Assembly (NCBI RefSeq): GCF_028288205.1
Contig: NZ_JAQBOD010000042.1
Span: 1-64,000, forward strand
DNA from: Mucilaginibacter sp.
Lineage (GTDB): Bacteria; Bacteroidota; Bacteroidia; Sphingobacteriales; Sphingobacteriaceae
Direction of reading: 5' to 3'
DNA: 64,000 bases
This document shows positions 43,727 to 52,302 of the stretch, one piece after another. Both the position numbers and the translations under genes were made by a program. Within the stretch, counting starts at the first letter, position 1. Every line of letters begins with the position of its first letter. The notes beneath the pieces were generated by a model. It was not told the DNA's origin. It did not search any database and saw only the letters and a program-made list of their open reading frames with translations.

Positions 43727-46024
43727 TTATAATATGCCCGGCTTTGGCGGGTTTGGACTAATAGTTACAGTTGTTGGCTGAGGCAGTGATGTACAGCCTG
43801 TGCTTTTATTTTGCTCTGTTATAGTGTAAGTACCGCTTTGTGTTATGGCTTGTGCGTTGGCCAGGGTTATTACATTGCCCGATGGGTCTTTAAAAATGTA
43901 GGTATAGGTTGTCGGGTCATACCCCCCCACTATAGTTTGGGTAAGATCATAAGCTCCGCATGCCGTATGCGGGCCATTTAATGCCAATACAGGTAAAGGG
44001 ACAATGGTGACATTCACTGTAGCGGTGGTTGAACATCCGTTTTTTGTTGCAGTTATGATATAAGCGCCCGACGTGCTAACCGAAGACCCGCCGCTGCTGT
44101 AGCTATAGGTTACCGTAGCGTCAGGACCGTTAATGGCTGAATTTAAGTCGAATGTACCGCCGCATTGTGCCGGTGGGCTGGTTACCGTTAAAACCGGAAT
44201 AGGATTAATGGTGACATTCACCGTAGCGGTGGTTGAACATCCGTTTTTTGTTGCAGTTATGATATAAGCGCCCGACGTGCTAACCGAAGACCCGCCGCTG
44301 CTGTAGCTATAGGTTACCGTAGCGTCAGGACCGTTAATGGCTGAATGTAAGTCGAATGTACCACCGCATTGTGCCGGTGGGCTGGTTACCGTTAAAACCG
44401 GAATAGGATTAATGGTGACAGTAACCGGGGCAGTGGATTGACAGTTGGTTGAGTTATTGGTTTCAACAATGGTATAAGTACCTGATGCACTTACAACCGA
44501 CGACCCGAGTGTGGTAGCGCCGTTTTTGTAGGTGTAGGTGTACGCTCCGGAGTTATTGTAGTTGGTGATGGCGCTTTTAAGATCATACGTACCGCCGCAC
44601 TGTGCCGTCGGGCTGGTTACCGCCAATATTGGCAAAGGATTAATAGTGACATTCACCGTAGCCGAGGTTGAACACCCGTTTTTTGTTGCAGTTATGATAT
44701 AAGCGCCCGACGTGCTAACCGAAGACGCCCCGCTGCTGTAGGTATAGGTTACCGTAGCGTCGGGACTGTTAATGGCTGAATGTAAGTCATACGTACCCCC
44801 GCACTGGGCCGGTGGGCTGGTTACCGACAAAACCGGAATAGGATTAATAGTGATGGTAACCGTTTGCGGGGCCGATACGCAGCCCGTTATCTTATTGGTT
44901 TCGGTGATGGTATACGTTCCGGACGTAGTAATGTTAGTTGGCCGGGTAAGCACGCTGCCGCTACCGTCCTTGTAGGTATAAGTAGTAGGGTCCCAGCCAT
45001 TTATGGCCTGGGTAAGATCATACGTACCACCGCACTGTGCCGCCGGGCTGGTTACCGACAAAACCGGAATGGGGTTAAGGTTTACAATAATATTTTGGCG
45101 GTAAACCGGAGCAAATACAATATCATCGATCGCGAAATCGTTGCCGCTGGTTGATGTATTTTGATTTACAAGTGCGATAGGAAGACCCCCGCTATTGCCG
45201 CCTGAATTCCATGTTGTAGTAAAATATTGCCAGGTGCCATCAGCCAATGATGCCGAAGGGGTTATTGCAGTGCCCAATGGGGTGCCGTCAATAGAAAATT
45301 GCAATATTGCAGGGTTACTGGATGTGGCGGATGTTACCCAAACAGAAAAAACATAATTTGTATTGGCCACAATGTTGATATTTTGTGTCCATACGGTTAC
45401 ATTTGCTGCTGAGGCGCCGTTAACAATTAACATATTTCCGCTCCCGGTTGTATGGTCGCCAAACTGCGAAAAAGCAGTATGATAGGATTTTGGATTTGCA
45501 CCTATCGCATATTTACCCTCAATATAGAGTTCAGAACCGTTGGGGGTGTTAGTGGTCGTGTTTGTATAAGAACTGGTAAAACCGGTAGGGCTGGTTGAAG
45601 AAAAATTACCGTTTGCTACCACGCTCGTTCCGGTTATCTGCCACCAGTAAGTTCCTGAACTGGTAACATTAAGCGTTGATCCTGTTGACCCATTGTTCCA
45701 GATTAGCGTACTATTAGTATATGTACCCGAGGGGGGGAATACTGGTGTTAATGTTGCACTGGTACCGCATACATTCATGGTTATATCGGGCGGGGTATTC
45801 GCCGGCAGTAATGAAGCCGCAATATGTTTTTTTATTAACCCGGAAACACGTTGATTATGCGGAGGTAATTCGGTTTTGGGTTGTATAACCTTAACCATTG
45901 GCGCTGTTACAGACTTGTGATTATATGCGAAAGAGAGAGCCGATATTAACAATATCAACAGGACACAAAACCATTTCAGTGGTTTTGACAATAAAACACG
46001 TATATTTTTTCCATAGACATTCAT
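43727..46024 (-). CDS. Repetitive cell-surface protein (N-terminal jelly-roll plus Ig-like repeats)
   Basis: The 765-aa protein has an N-terminal membrane/signal segment (KPLKWFCVLLILLISALSFA), a jelly-roll-like domain (about 130-305; NIVANTNYVFSVWVTSATSS, DGTWQYFTTTWNSGG, FAIDDIVFAPV) and about seven Ig-like repeats that each begin IPVLSVTSPPAQCGGTYDL or a variant. Two adjacent 68-residue units are almost identical. The protein ends after the last repeat (PNPPKPGIL) with no CHU_C or other sorting domain, which is unusual because repeat proteins of this kind normally carry one. It is first in a minus-strand series ending with PorP/SprF. Confidence 0.85.
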   Translation of the reverse strand: MNVYGKNIRVLLSKPLKWFCVLLILLISALSFAYNHKSVTAPMVKVIQPKTELPPHNQRVSGLIKKHIAASLLPANTPPDITMNVCGTSATLTPVFPPSGTYTNSTLIWNNGSTGSTLNVTSSGTYWWQITGTSVVANGNFSSTSPTGFTSSYTNTTTNTPNGSELYIEGKYAIGANPKSYHTAFSQFGDHTTGSGNMLIVNGASAANVTVWTQNINIVANTNYVFSVWVTSATSSNPAILQFSIDGTPLGTAITPSASLADGTWQYFTTTWNSGGNSGGLPIALVNQNTSTSGNDFAIDDIVFAPVYRQNIIVNLNPIPVLSVTSPAAQCGGTYDLTQAINGWDPTTYTYKDGSGSVLTRPTNITTSGTYTITETNKITGCVSAPQTVTITINPIPVLSVTSPPAQCGGTYDLHSAINSPDATVTYTYSSGASSVSTSGAYIITATKNGCSTSATVNVTINPLPILAVTSPTAQCGGTYDLKSAITNYNNSGAYTYTYKNGATTLGSSVVSASGTYTIVETNNSTNCQSTAPVTVTINPIPVLTVTSPPAQCGGTFDLHSAINGPDATVTYSYSSGGSSVSTSGAYIITATKNGCSTTATVNVTINPIPVLTVTSPPAQCGGTFDLNSAINGPDATVTYSYSSGGSSVSTSGAYIITATKNGCSTTATVNVTIVPLPVLALNGPHTACGAYDLTQTIVGGYDPTTYTYIFKDPSGNVITLANAQAITQSGTYTITEQNKSTGCTSLPQPTTVTISPNPPKPGIL
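44007..44413. repeat. 204-bp tandem repeat within the surface gene
   Basis: GTGACATTCACTGTAGCGGT at 44007 recurs as GTGACATTCACCGTAGCGGT at 44211, and the following ~200 bases are almost identical, so the period is 204 bp (68 codons). A more diverged unit begins at about 44646. The near-identity suggests recent duplication or gene conversion. Confidence 0.85.
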
Positions 46025-46202
46025 AAACCACAGGCAATGCCTTTTACGTGTATTTATATATAAGTGTTACACAAGAGAGGTAAACTTGCAAATATTATCC
46101 GGAAATAACCAATGATTAAAAAGGGCCTCGACTATGCCGTTAAATACTTTAAAAAACCTTAGCTATTTATTATACGCGGGTAAAACAATATTTTTATAGG
46201 CA

Positions 46203-47516
46203 ATGGTATCAACATCTTATTTTAAAAAAATACGACCAGTACAGTTGGTGTCCGTTATATTTTTTACAGTATCTGGTGGCCCATACGGATTAGAACCACT
46301 GCTTACTTATGCCGGGCAGCATGCAGCTTTATTAGTGTTACTTATTACCCCTTTATTGTGGGATGTGCCTGCAATTTTTACAGTATTGGAGCTTAATAGC
46401 ATGATGCCCGTAACCGGCGGATATTATAAATGGGTAAAATATGCATTAGGAACAAGGTGGGGATTTTACGAAGGTTGGTGGACCTGGCTATATACCTTTG
46501 TTGATCTGGCTATTTACCCCGTTTTGTTTGTACAATACGCATCATTCTTTTTTCCGGAACTAATAGTGTACAAAGTGCCGGTTTGCCTGGTTATTATATG
46601 GGCATCAGCCGGGTTAAATATATTTGGTATTGTACCGGTGGGCCGGGTTTCTTTGTTTTTAGGTGCCGCGGTACTTGCTCCATTTATTATATTATTTGTT
46701 TTGGCCTTTTACCATCATAGCGGTGGCTTACCTATCATTGCGCCTTCATTAAAAGGAGTAACGTTTCCATCATTGGGGATGGCGCTCTATACCGTTATGT
46801 GGAACTGTCTGGGGTGGGACAATACCACTACTTATGCAGAGGAGGTTGAAAAACCGGTGCGCTCTTACCTGGTATCTATGTTCATTGCTTTTGCAATGGT
46901 TATTGTAATTTACTTTTTAGTAATATGGATAGCGCAACTGTCAGGTATAGATACAGCTGTTTTAACTGATAAGGGTTTCCCGGCTTTAGGTACATTAATT
47001 GGCGGGCATTGGCTGGGGGTATTACTTGCATTAGGCGGAATGGCAAGTACTTTGGGGATATATGCCGCTGTGCTGCTATCGGTATCGCGGGTGCCGCAGG
47101 TAATGGCAGAAGATGGCCTTTTACCGGCCCGGCTAAATAAATTACATTCTCGTTTTCAAACTCCATATATTTCTATTATCATTTGCTCTGTTATTGTAAG
47201 CCTGATGATATTGTGGACGTTTGCAGACCTGCTTATTATTGATGTTACCGTTTATGGGGCCGGATTATCGTTAGAATATATTGCCTTAATAAAACTCCGT
47301 ATAAGCCAACCATATACTACCCGGCCGTTTAAAATACCATTAAACATAACCGGATTATGTTTTTTATTGCTTTTACCGGCAACCGTATATTTTGTTGCGC
47401 TGGGTGGAGCTTTCTCATCATCAGCAGATACCATTAAGCCTGCTGTGTTTGCCATTATTGCCCTGCTAAGTGCAGAAGTTGTATGGCGCATTGTTTCATG
47501 GAAAAGGGTATTTTAA
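46203..47516 (+). CDS. APC-superfamily amino acid permease
   Basis: The 437-aa protein has about twelve hydrophobic segments. The first contains the APC-type SVIFFTVSGGPYGLEPLL, followed by PVTGGYYKWVKYALGTRWGF in helices 2-3 and NCLGWDNTTTYAEEVEKPVR later. It should import an amino acid or related amine with protons; substrate unknown. It is monocistronic, divergent from the surface cluster, and starts at the only ATG consistent with a full first helix. Confidence 0.9.
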   Translation: MVSTSYFKKIRPVQLVSVIFFTVSGGPYGLEPLLTYAGQHAALLVLLITPLLWDVPAIFTVLELNSMMPVTGGYYKWVKYALGTRWGFYEGWWTWLYTFVDLAIYPVLFVQYASFFFPELIVYKVPVCLVIIWASAGLNIFGIVPVGRVSLFLGAAVLAPFIILFVLAFYHHSGGLPIIAPSLKGVTFPSLGMALYTVMWNCLGWDNTTTYAEEVEKPVRSYLVSMFIAFAMVIVIYFLVIWIAQLSGIDTAVLTDKGFPALGTLIGGHWLGVLLALGGMASTLGIYAAVLLSVSRVPQVMAEDGLLPARLNKLHSRFQTPYISIIICSVIVSLMILWTFADLLIIDVTVYGAGLSLEYIALIKLRISQPYTTRPFKIPLNITGLCFLLLLPATVYFVALGGAFSSSADTIKPAVFAIIALLSAEVVWRIVSWKRVF

Positions 47517-47671
47517 TTACCACTTTTGCACTAAAAACAAGACAGTAAACCGCGCTCAATTTTACTATCCGCTGCCTTAATCGGGCTTGCATTTTTCGCT
47601 TGTAAGGTGTTATTATGCATTATATCTTAATTGGCATTGGGTTTGCCTTGTATTAATTACATTATAATAAT

Positions 47672-48340
47672 ATGCGAGCAATAAATAATAAGATAGTAGC
47701 CGTTGGATTAGTAATAAGCATTTTTGGCGCAGGTTGCAGTTCATTAACCAAAACTCAAAAAGGAGCAGCAATTGGTGCCGGCGCCGGTGGTACAATAGGG
47801 GCATTTATTGGCCATAGTGCTGGTAATACCGCATTAGGGGCTATAATTGGTGGTGCAGTTGGTGGTACGGCAGGAGCATTTATTGGCCATAAAATGGATA
47901 AACAGGCTGCCGAACTTAAACAAACTGTACCCGGTGCAACGGTAATACGCCAGGGCGAAGGCATTATTGTAAAGTTTGATTCGGGTATTTTATTTGACAG
48001 CGATAGGGCCGATTTAAAACCGGCTGCCCAATCTAACTTACATAATCTATCGGCATCACTGCAAAACAATCCGCAAACAAATATCACTATAATTGGCCAT
48101 ACAGATAACACCGGTACCGATGAGCATAACATGGATCTGTCTATTCGCAGAGCCGAAGCTGTGAGGTCATTTATTGTATCAAACCAAGTTGATGGCACGC
48201 GTTTAACTACGCAAGGCAAAGGTAAATCAGAGCCAATTGCAGATAATAGTACAATTGCGGGCCGCGCTCAAAATCGCCGTGTAGAAATAGCCATTGTTGC
48301 TAATGAACAGATGAAAAAGCAAGCCGTGCAAAGTAATTAA
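47672..48340 (+). CDS. OmpA-family lipoprotein with glycine zipper
   Basis: The 222-aa protein has a lipoprotein signal (lipobox FGAGCSS, Cys about residue 22), then two glycine-zipper blocks (AAIGAGAGGTIGAFIGHSAG and IIGGAVGGTAGAFIGHKMD) and a C-terminal OmpA peptidoglycan-binding domain (about 100-212; GILFDSDRADLKPAAQSNLH, IIGHTDNTGTDEHNMDLSIR, RRVEIAI). It probably ties the outer membrane to peptidoglycan. A terminator follows. Confidence 0.93.
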   Translation: MRAINNKIVAVGLVISIFGAGCSSLTKTQKGAAIGAGAGGTIGAFIGHSAGNTALGAIIGGAVGGTAGAFIGHKMDKQAAELKQTVPGATVIRQGEGIIVKFDSGILFDSDRADLKPAAQSNLHNLSASLQNNPQTNITIIGHTDNTGTDEHNMDLSIRRAEAVRSFIVSNQVDGTRLTTQGKGKSEPIADNSTIAGRAQNRRVEIAIVANEQMKKQAVQSN

Positions 48341-48367
48341 AATAATATCTAAATAGTTTTTTATGGG

Positions 48368-48397
48368 CCCTGGCTTTTATAGCCGGGGTTTGTTTTT
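48368..48397 (+). terminator. Terminator after the OmpA gene
   Basis: CCCTGGCT and AGCCGGGG pair (one G-T) around a 5-nt loop and are followed by TTTGTTTTTT. Confidence 0.75.
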
Positions 48398-48503
48398 TAT
48401 AATGGTTAAAGCTAAATTTGTAGTATAATAAAAAGATTAGGAGCGCTTTTATTAACCATGCTGTACAGTATTCGGTTTTGCTCTTAATCTTCATTTTATA
48501 TAT

Positions 48504-49043
48504 TTACACCACCCTCTTATATATCCCATCCAAATTCCTGCCCAATTCCATATAATCCAAACCATAGCCCACCACAAATTCATTAGGTATCCGGAAGGCA
48601 ACATGCTTCAGTTCTTTAATGCTGTATTCAATAGCATCAGGCTTTAGCAGCAAGGCGCATACGGTTATGGAGGCCGGTTTACGGTGGCTTAGTTTGGCAA
48701 CTAAATAGTTTAGCGTGTTACCGGTGTCAACAATGTCTTCAACCAGTACTACATGGCGGTTAACAATATCAACCAGCAAATCAAAATCATCACGTATGCG
48801 GCGTGTTGTAGTTACGCCGCCGTGATAGGATGATAGCTTGGTAAAAGCCACCTCGCAGGGTATATTGATCTGCCTTACCAAATCGGCCATAAACATAAAG
48901 CAGCCGTTTAGCACACCAACAAATATGGGGGCCTTATCCGCATATTCCTCGTTTAGCTGCGCGGCAATTTCTTTTGTACGTGTTTGTATGGCCTCGCCCG
49001 AGATAAGCGGTTCAAATTCCAGGTCGGCAATCTTGATGTTCAT
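48504..49043 (-). CDS. hpt: Hypoxanthine phosphoribosyltransferase
   Basis: The 179-aa protein has the PRPP-binding motif VVLVEDIVDTGNTLNYL (about residues 95-111), an N-terminal FVGVLNGCFMFMADLVRQI loop and the C-terminal FVVGYGLDYMELGRNLDGIY segment of HGPRTases. It salvages hypoxanthine (and likely guanine) into nucleotides. Length is normal. It stands alone on the minus strand. Confidence 0.95.
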   Translation of the reverse strand: MNIKIADLEFEPLISGEAIQTRTKEIAAQLNEEYADKAPIFVGVLNGCFMFMADLVRQINIPCEVAFTKLSSYHGGVTTTRRIRDDFDLLVDIVNRHVVLVEDIVDTGNTLNYLVAKLSHRKPASITVCALLLKPDAIEYSIKELKHVAFRIPNEFVVGYGLDYMELGRNLDGIYKRVV

Positions 49044-49118
49044 GATACGGGAAGTTTGCGGTTATTTAATAAGTGTCCGTCCGGTTGGTTGCCGAACAGT
49101 TATGGACGGGCGGACGTT

Positions 49119-49334
49119 TCAATTATTAGTTTCTTCGCGCCTGTTATTTAACCATGCACCCACCCATATCCTTATATAGTAAAGTGTGAATATAATAAGC
49201 GTGGCCATTAATATCTTATCAAATACCGGGTCGTACGCCAGGTATTTATCAGGGAAAGCAAGTTTTAGAAACAACCTTGCACCAAACACAATCAGCAACA
49301 CAATTGATGCTACCGGGTATTTTCCTATCCTCAT
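49119..49334 (-). CDS. Small membrane protein, unknown
   Basis: The 71-aa protein has two predicted membrane helices (VASIVLLIVFGARLFLKLAF and ILMATLIIFTLYYIRIWVGA) joined by a short charged loop and ends in a hydrophilic tail (NNRREETNN). No family is recognised. A GTCCGTCC/GGACGGGCGGAC stem at 49075-49114 follows it. Confidence 0.65.
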   Translation of the reverse strand: MRIGKYPVASIVLLIVFGARLFLKLAFPDKYLAYDPVFDKILMATLIIFTLYYIRIWVGAWLNNRREETNN

Positions 49335-49422
49335 TATTTAATTTTTTACTAATGTAATAAAAGTAATTATTTAAGCAATGTCATTGTAGCTTACACCGAT
49401 AGTGAGCTGTGCTATAAATCCC

Positions 49423-49430
49423 TATCTTTG
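49423..49430 (+). promoter_or_regulatory. -7 box directly before the M16 peptidase gene
   Basis: TATCTTTG matches TAnnTTTG. Transcription would start at about 49436, at the ATG (49437), implying a leaderless or nearly leaderless mRNA. No TTTG lies 19 nt upstream, so confidence is moderate. Confidence 0.45.
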
Positions 49431-49436
49431 CCGCTC

Positions 49437-50666
49437 ATGATGGATTATCAGCTCTACACCCTATCCAACGGCATCAGGATAATGTACAAATATGCGCCAT
49501 CGGCAATAACGCATTGCTGCCTGTTGGTTAATGCAGGCTCGCGCGATGAGCAGCATAATAAAGAGGGACTGGCACATTTTATTGAACACCTGTTATTTAA
49601 AGAAACCGAACGCCGCAACACCAGCCAGATATTAAACCGCCTGGAACTGGTAGGTGCCGACCTGAACGCTTATACCACCAAAGAATATACCTGTATCCAC
49701 GCATCGCTTTTAAACCCTTATTTAGAGCGCACCATTGATTTGTTTGAGGATATAGTGTTCCATTCTACCTTCCCCGAAGATGAGTTGGAAAAAGAACGTG
49801 GCGTAATACATGATGAGATAGCCTCCTACCTCGATCTGCCCGAAGAAGCTATACAGGATGATTTTGAGGAACTACTATTTAAAGATCACCCCATAGGGAA
49901 AAACGTATTAGGCACTACCGAGACGGTGGGTATATTAAGCAGGGACGATATGAAGCAATTCATAACTGCCAATTATAATACAGATGAAATTGTATTTGCT
50001 GTTTTTGGCGATTATAATTTTAAGAAGGTAATTAAACTGACTGATAAATACTTTGGCAACATCGCCCCAAACCATAGTAAAAAAATAAGGGTAACGCCCG
50101 TTCATAATGTAAGTAGTAAGCATATTGTCCACAAGCCTATATCGCAAACGCATTGCATTATTGGTAACCAGGCCTACGCTTCATCGCACGATAAAAAAAC
50201 GGGGCTAATGCTATTAAATAACTTATTAGGCGGCATGGGCATGAGCAACCGCTTAAACCTGGAGATACGCGAAAAGCACGGCATTGCCTATACTATCGAA
50301 TCTAACTATACCCCGCTAACCGATACCGGCATCTTTTCCATCTATTACGGTACGGATACAGAGAAGGCCGATAAAGCCAGCCGATTAGTGCATAAAGAAT
50401 TAAAGAAACTACGTGAGCAAAGGCTGGGTACACTGCAACTGCATCAAACCAAACAAAAGTTTATAGGGCAGATAGCTTTGGCCGAGGAGAACCGCATGAG
50501 CCTGATTATATCTATGGCAAAAAGTTTGATCGACTTTAATTATGTGGATACGCTGCCGCAGATATTTGAAAAAATTAACAAAGTTACTGCCGATGAATTG
50601 TTAGCCATAAGCAACGAAATATTCGACGAAAGTAAAATGATAACCCTGCTATTTGAGCCTAAGTAA
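49437..50666 (+). CDS. M16 family zinc peptidase
   Basis: The 409-aa protein has the inverted zinc motif HFIEHLLFK (H-x2-E-H) near residue 45 and the distal Glu region of M16 peptidases, followed by an M16C-type second half with GGMGMSNRLNLEIREKHGIA. It belongs to the mitochondrial-processing-peptidase-like group. An upstream TTG in the frame falls in the promoter box, so the ATG at 49437 (or 49440) is chosen. The role is likely peptide or protein turnover. Confidence 0.92.
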   Translation: MMDYQLYTLSNGIRIMYKYAPSAITHCCLLVNAGSRDEQHNKEGLAHFIEHLLFKETERRNTSQILNRLELVGADLNAYTTKEYTCIHASLLNPYLERTIDLFEDIVFHSTFPEDELEKERGVIHDEIASYLDLPEEAIQDDFEELLFKDHPIGKNVLGTTETVGILSRDDMKQFITANYNTDEIVFAVFGDYNFKKVIKLTDKYFGNIAPNHSKKIRVTPVHNVSSKHIVHKPISQTHCIIGNQAYASSHDKKTGLMLLNNLLGGMGMSNRLNLEIREKHGIAYTIESNYTPLTDTGIFSIYYGTDTEKADKASRLVHKELKKLREQRLGTLQLHQTKQKFIGQIALAEENRMSLIISMAKSLIDFNYVDTLPQIFEKINKVTADELLAISNEIFDESKMITLLFEPK

Positions 50667-50682
50667 TAAACCTGTATTTTTG
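50652..50682 (+). promoter_or_regulatory. Promoter of def inside the end of the M16 gene
   Basis: TTTG (50652-50655), then 19 nt, then TATTTTTG (50675-50682) is a full consensus promoter. The expected start is within a nucleotide or two of the def ATG at 50688, so def may be made from a leaderless mRNA. Confidence 0.7.
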
Positions 50683-50687
50683 TAAGC

Positions 50688-51260
50688 ATGAAATTTCCAA
50701 TAATAGCATATGGCGACCCGGTTCTGCGCAGAAAAGCACCCTCTATCGAGCCTGCCGAATATCCGCATATAAAACAACTGGCTGATGATATGTTCGAAAC
50801 CATGTATGCTGCCCGTGGCGTTGGTTTGGCTGCCCCGCAGGTTGGCCTGTCTATGCGTTTGTTTGTAATTGATGCTTCTGTTTTTGATGATGAAGAACCG
50901 GCGCTAAAGAATTTTAAAAAGGTATTCATCAACGCCTGTGTTTTGGAAGAAACCGGAGAAGAATGGACGTTTAACGAGGGCTGCTTAAGTATACCTGATA
51001 TAAGGGAAGATGTTTCGCGCAAGCCTGTAATAAAAATGTCTTACTACGATGAAGACTGGAAGCACCATGAAGAAACTTTTTCGGGTATGGCCGCACGCAT
51101 TATCCAGCATGAGTATGACCATATAGAAGGTAAGCTATTTACTGATAAACTTAGCCCGCTACGCAGGCGCCTGTTAGAAAAAAAGCTGAACGATATCTCG
51201 AGAGGGATAGTAGATGTAGAATACAAGATGAAATTCCCTGCTGCTAAAAAAGGGCGATAA
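50688..51260 (+). CDS. def: Peptide deformylase
   Basis: The 190-aa protein has all three PDF motifs: GVGLAAPQVGLS (about 44-55), NEGCLSIPDI (EGCLS, Cys metal ligand) and IQHEYDHIEGKLF (HExxH). It removes the formyl group from new proteins. It has its own promoter within the preceding gene and its stop meets the end of the convergent gene at 51261. Confidence 0.97.
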   Translation: MKFPIIAYGDPVLRRKAPSIEPAEYPHIKQLADDMFETMYAARGVGLAAPQVGLSMRLFVIDASVFDDEEPALKNFKKVFINACVLEETGEEWTFNEGCLSIPDIREDVSRKPVIKMSYYDEDWKHHEETFSGMAARIIQHEYDHIEGKLFTDKLSPLRRRLLEKKLNDISRGIVDVEYKMKFPAAKKGR

Positions 51261-51878
51261 TTATTTCGAGTTATCGCCGGCAGTAATCTCTCTTATCAAA
51301 CTACCCCAGGCAAACGGATTCAACAACGGGTTAGTTATAGAGTGCGAATTTACAATGCTGTTATGCATATCTTCTACGCTAAAGCTCTCTGCCCCGCTGC
51401 GCGGTAAAGAGGCCTCAAGTGCATGAATAGATGCCGAGCTTAAATTTTTACGGGCAATCTCCAGGTCATCATCCGCAATTTTCATGGATAAGAAATCTTT
51501 CCTGAACTCATCTGTAGTGGCCCATGGAAATACCCGGAAAACCGGCAGATTAACTATCTGTGGTTTAAGCATTATCTCCATCACCAAGCTTTTATTAACC
51601 ACATTAGCCGGAATAACCACCGTTACCGGTTTATAACCCACGCTGCTAAAGCGTATAGTATCCTGCTCATGTGCCACGAATGAGAAATAACCCTCGTAGT
51701 TAGCTATATAAACTTGTTTGTGTGTGGTAACATTGGTAACGTTTACATAGGGCACAATAGCCCGGGCGCTATCGGCATTATGGGTAACACCGGTAAACTG
51801 CACCAATGGCTTCTCGGCGGTTTGTGCGAATGTGTTTATGGTACAAAATAAAAGTAATATGCCAATCAGGTATTTCAT
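51261..51878 (-). CDS. Secreted protein with carboxypeptidase-regulatory-like domain
   Basis: A signal peptide (MKYLIGILLLFCTINTFAQ) precedes a CarboxypepD_reg-like beta-sandwich (about 25-110; VPYVNVTNVTTHKQVYIANY, GYFSFVAHEQDTIRFSSVGY). The C-terminal 90 residues are helical with no family I recognise. Bacteroidota have many such single-domain proteins, often linked to the envelope. Function unknown. Confidence 0.85.
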   Translation of the reverse strand: MKYLIGILLLFCTINTFAQTAEKPLVQFTGVTHNADSARAIVPYVNVTNVTTHKQVYIANYEGYFSFVAHEQDTIRFSSVGYKPVTVVIPANVVNKSLVMEIMLKPQIVNLPVFRVFPWATTDEFRKDFLSMKIADDDLEIARKNLSSASIHALEASLPRSGAESFSVEDMHNSIVNSHSITNPLLNPFAWGSLIREITAGDNSK

Positions 51879-51998
51879 TGTGCTGTTAAGCTTCTTCTCT
51901 ATCTATAATTACTATCAACGGGTAAAAATAGTTTTTAGTTTTTAAACAACATAGTATTGCCTGTATGTCAATTATAATTTAACAATACTTAACATTGC

Positions 51999-52277
51999 TT
52001 AGCGCAAATTTTCTGGCAATACCGCGTTAGGGTCGTCAATATCTGTTAGGTTTACGGCCTCTATGCCGGTTATTTCGGGCACAGCTTTTTGTATGGCCTG
52101 TTCAATGCCCGCTTTAAGGGTCATGATGCTCATGGGGCATGAGCCGCACGAACCCAGTAACTTTATCCTCACTACATTTTCAGGAGTGATCTCCTCCACC
52201 GATACATTGCCCCCATCTGTTTCCAGATACGGCCTTATCGAATCCAACGCTGCTTCCACCCTTTCTAATAAACTCAT
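51999..52277 (-). CDS. NifU-like iron-sulfur scaffold (C-terminal domain type)
   Basis: The 92-aa protein is a stand-alone NifU C-terminal domain with RPYLETDGGNVSVEEI and the cluster-binding LLGSCGSCPMSIMTLKAGIE (CxxC). It acts in iron-sulfur cluster assembly or transfer. It lies 25 nt after the Mrp gene, which encodes another cluster carrier, so the two are likely one transcript. Confidence 0.94.
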   Translation of the reverse strand: MSLLERVEAALDSIRPYLETDGGNVSVEEITPENVVRIKLLGSCGSCPMSIMTLKAGIEQAIQKAVPEITGIEAVNLTDIDDPNAVLPENLR

Positions 52278-52302
52278 TTTTACTAATTTATAAGTAAAGT
52301 TA

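Noticed and set aside
44007..44850. CRISPR-like regular repeats
   Set aside because: The repeats are 204 bp long, in frame, and code for Ig-like modules of a surface protein.
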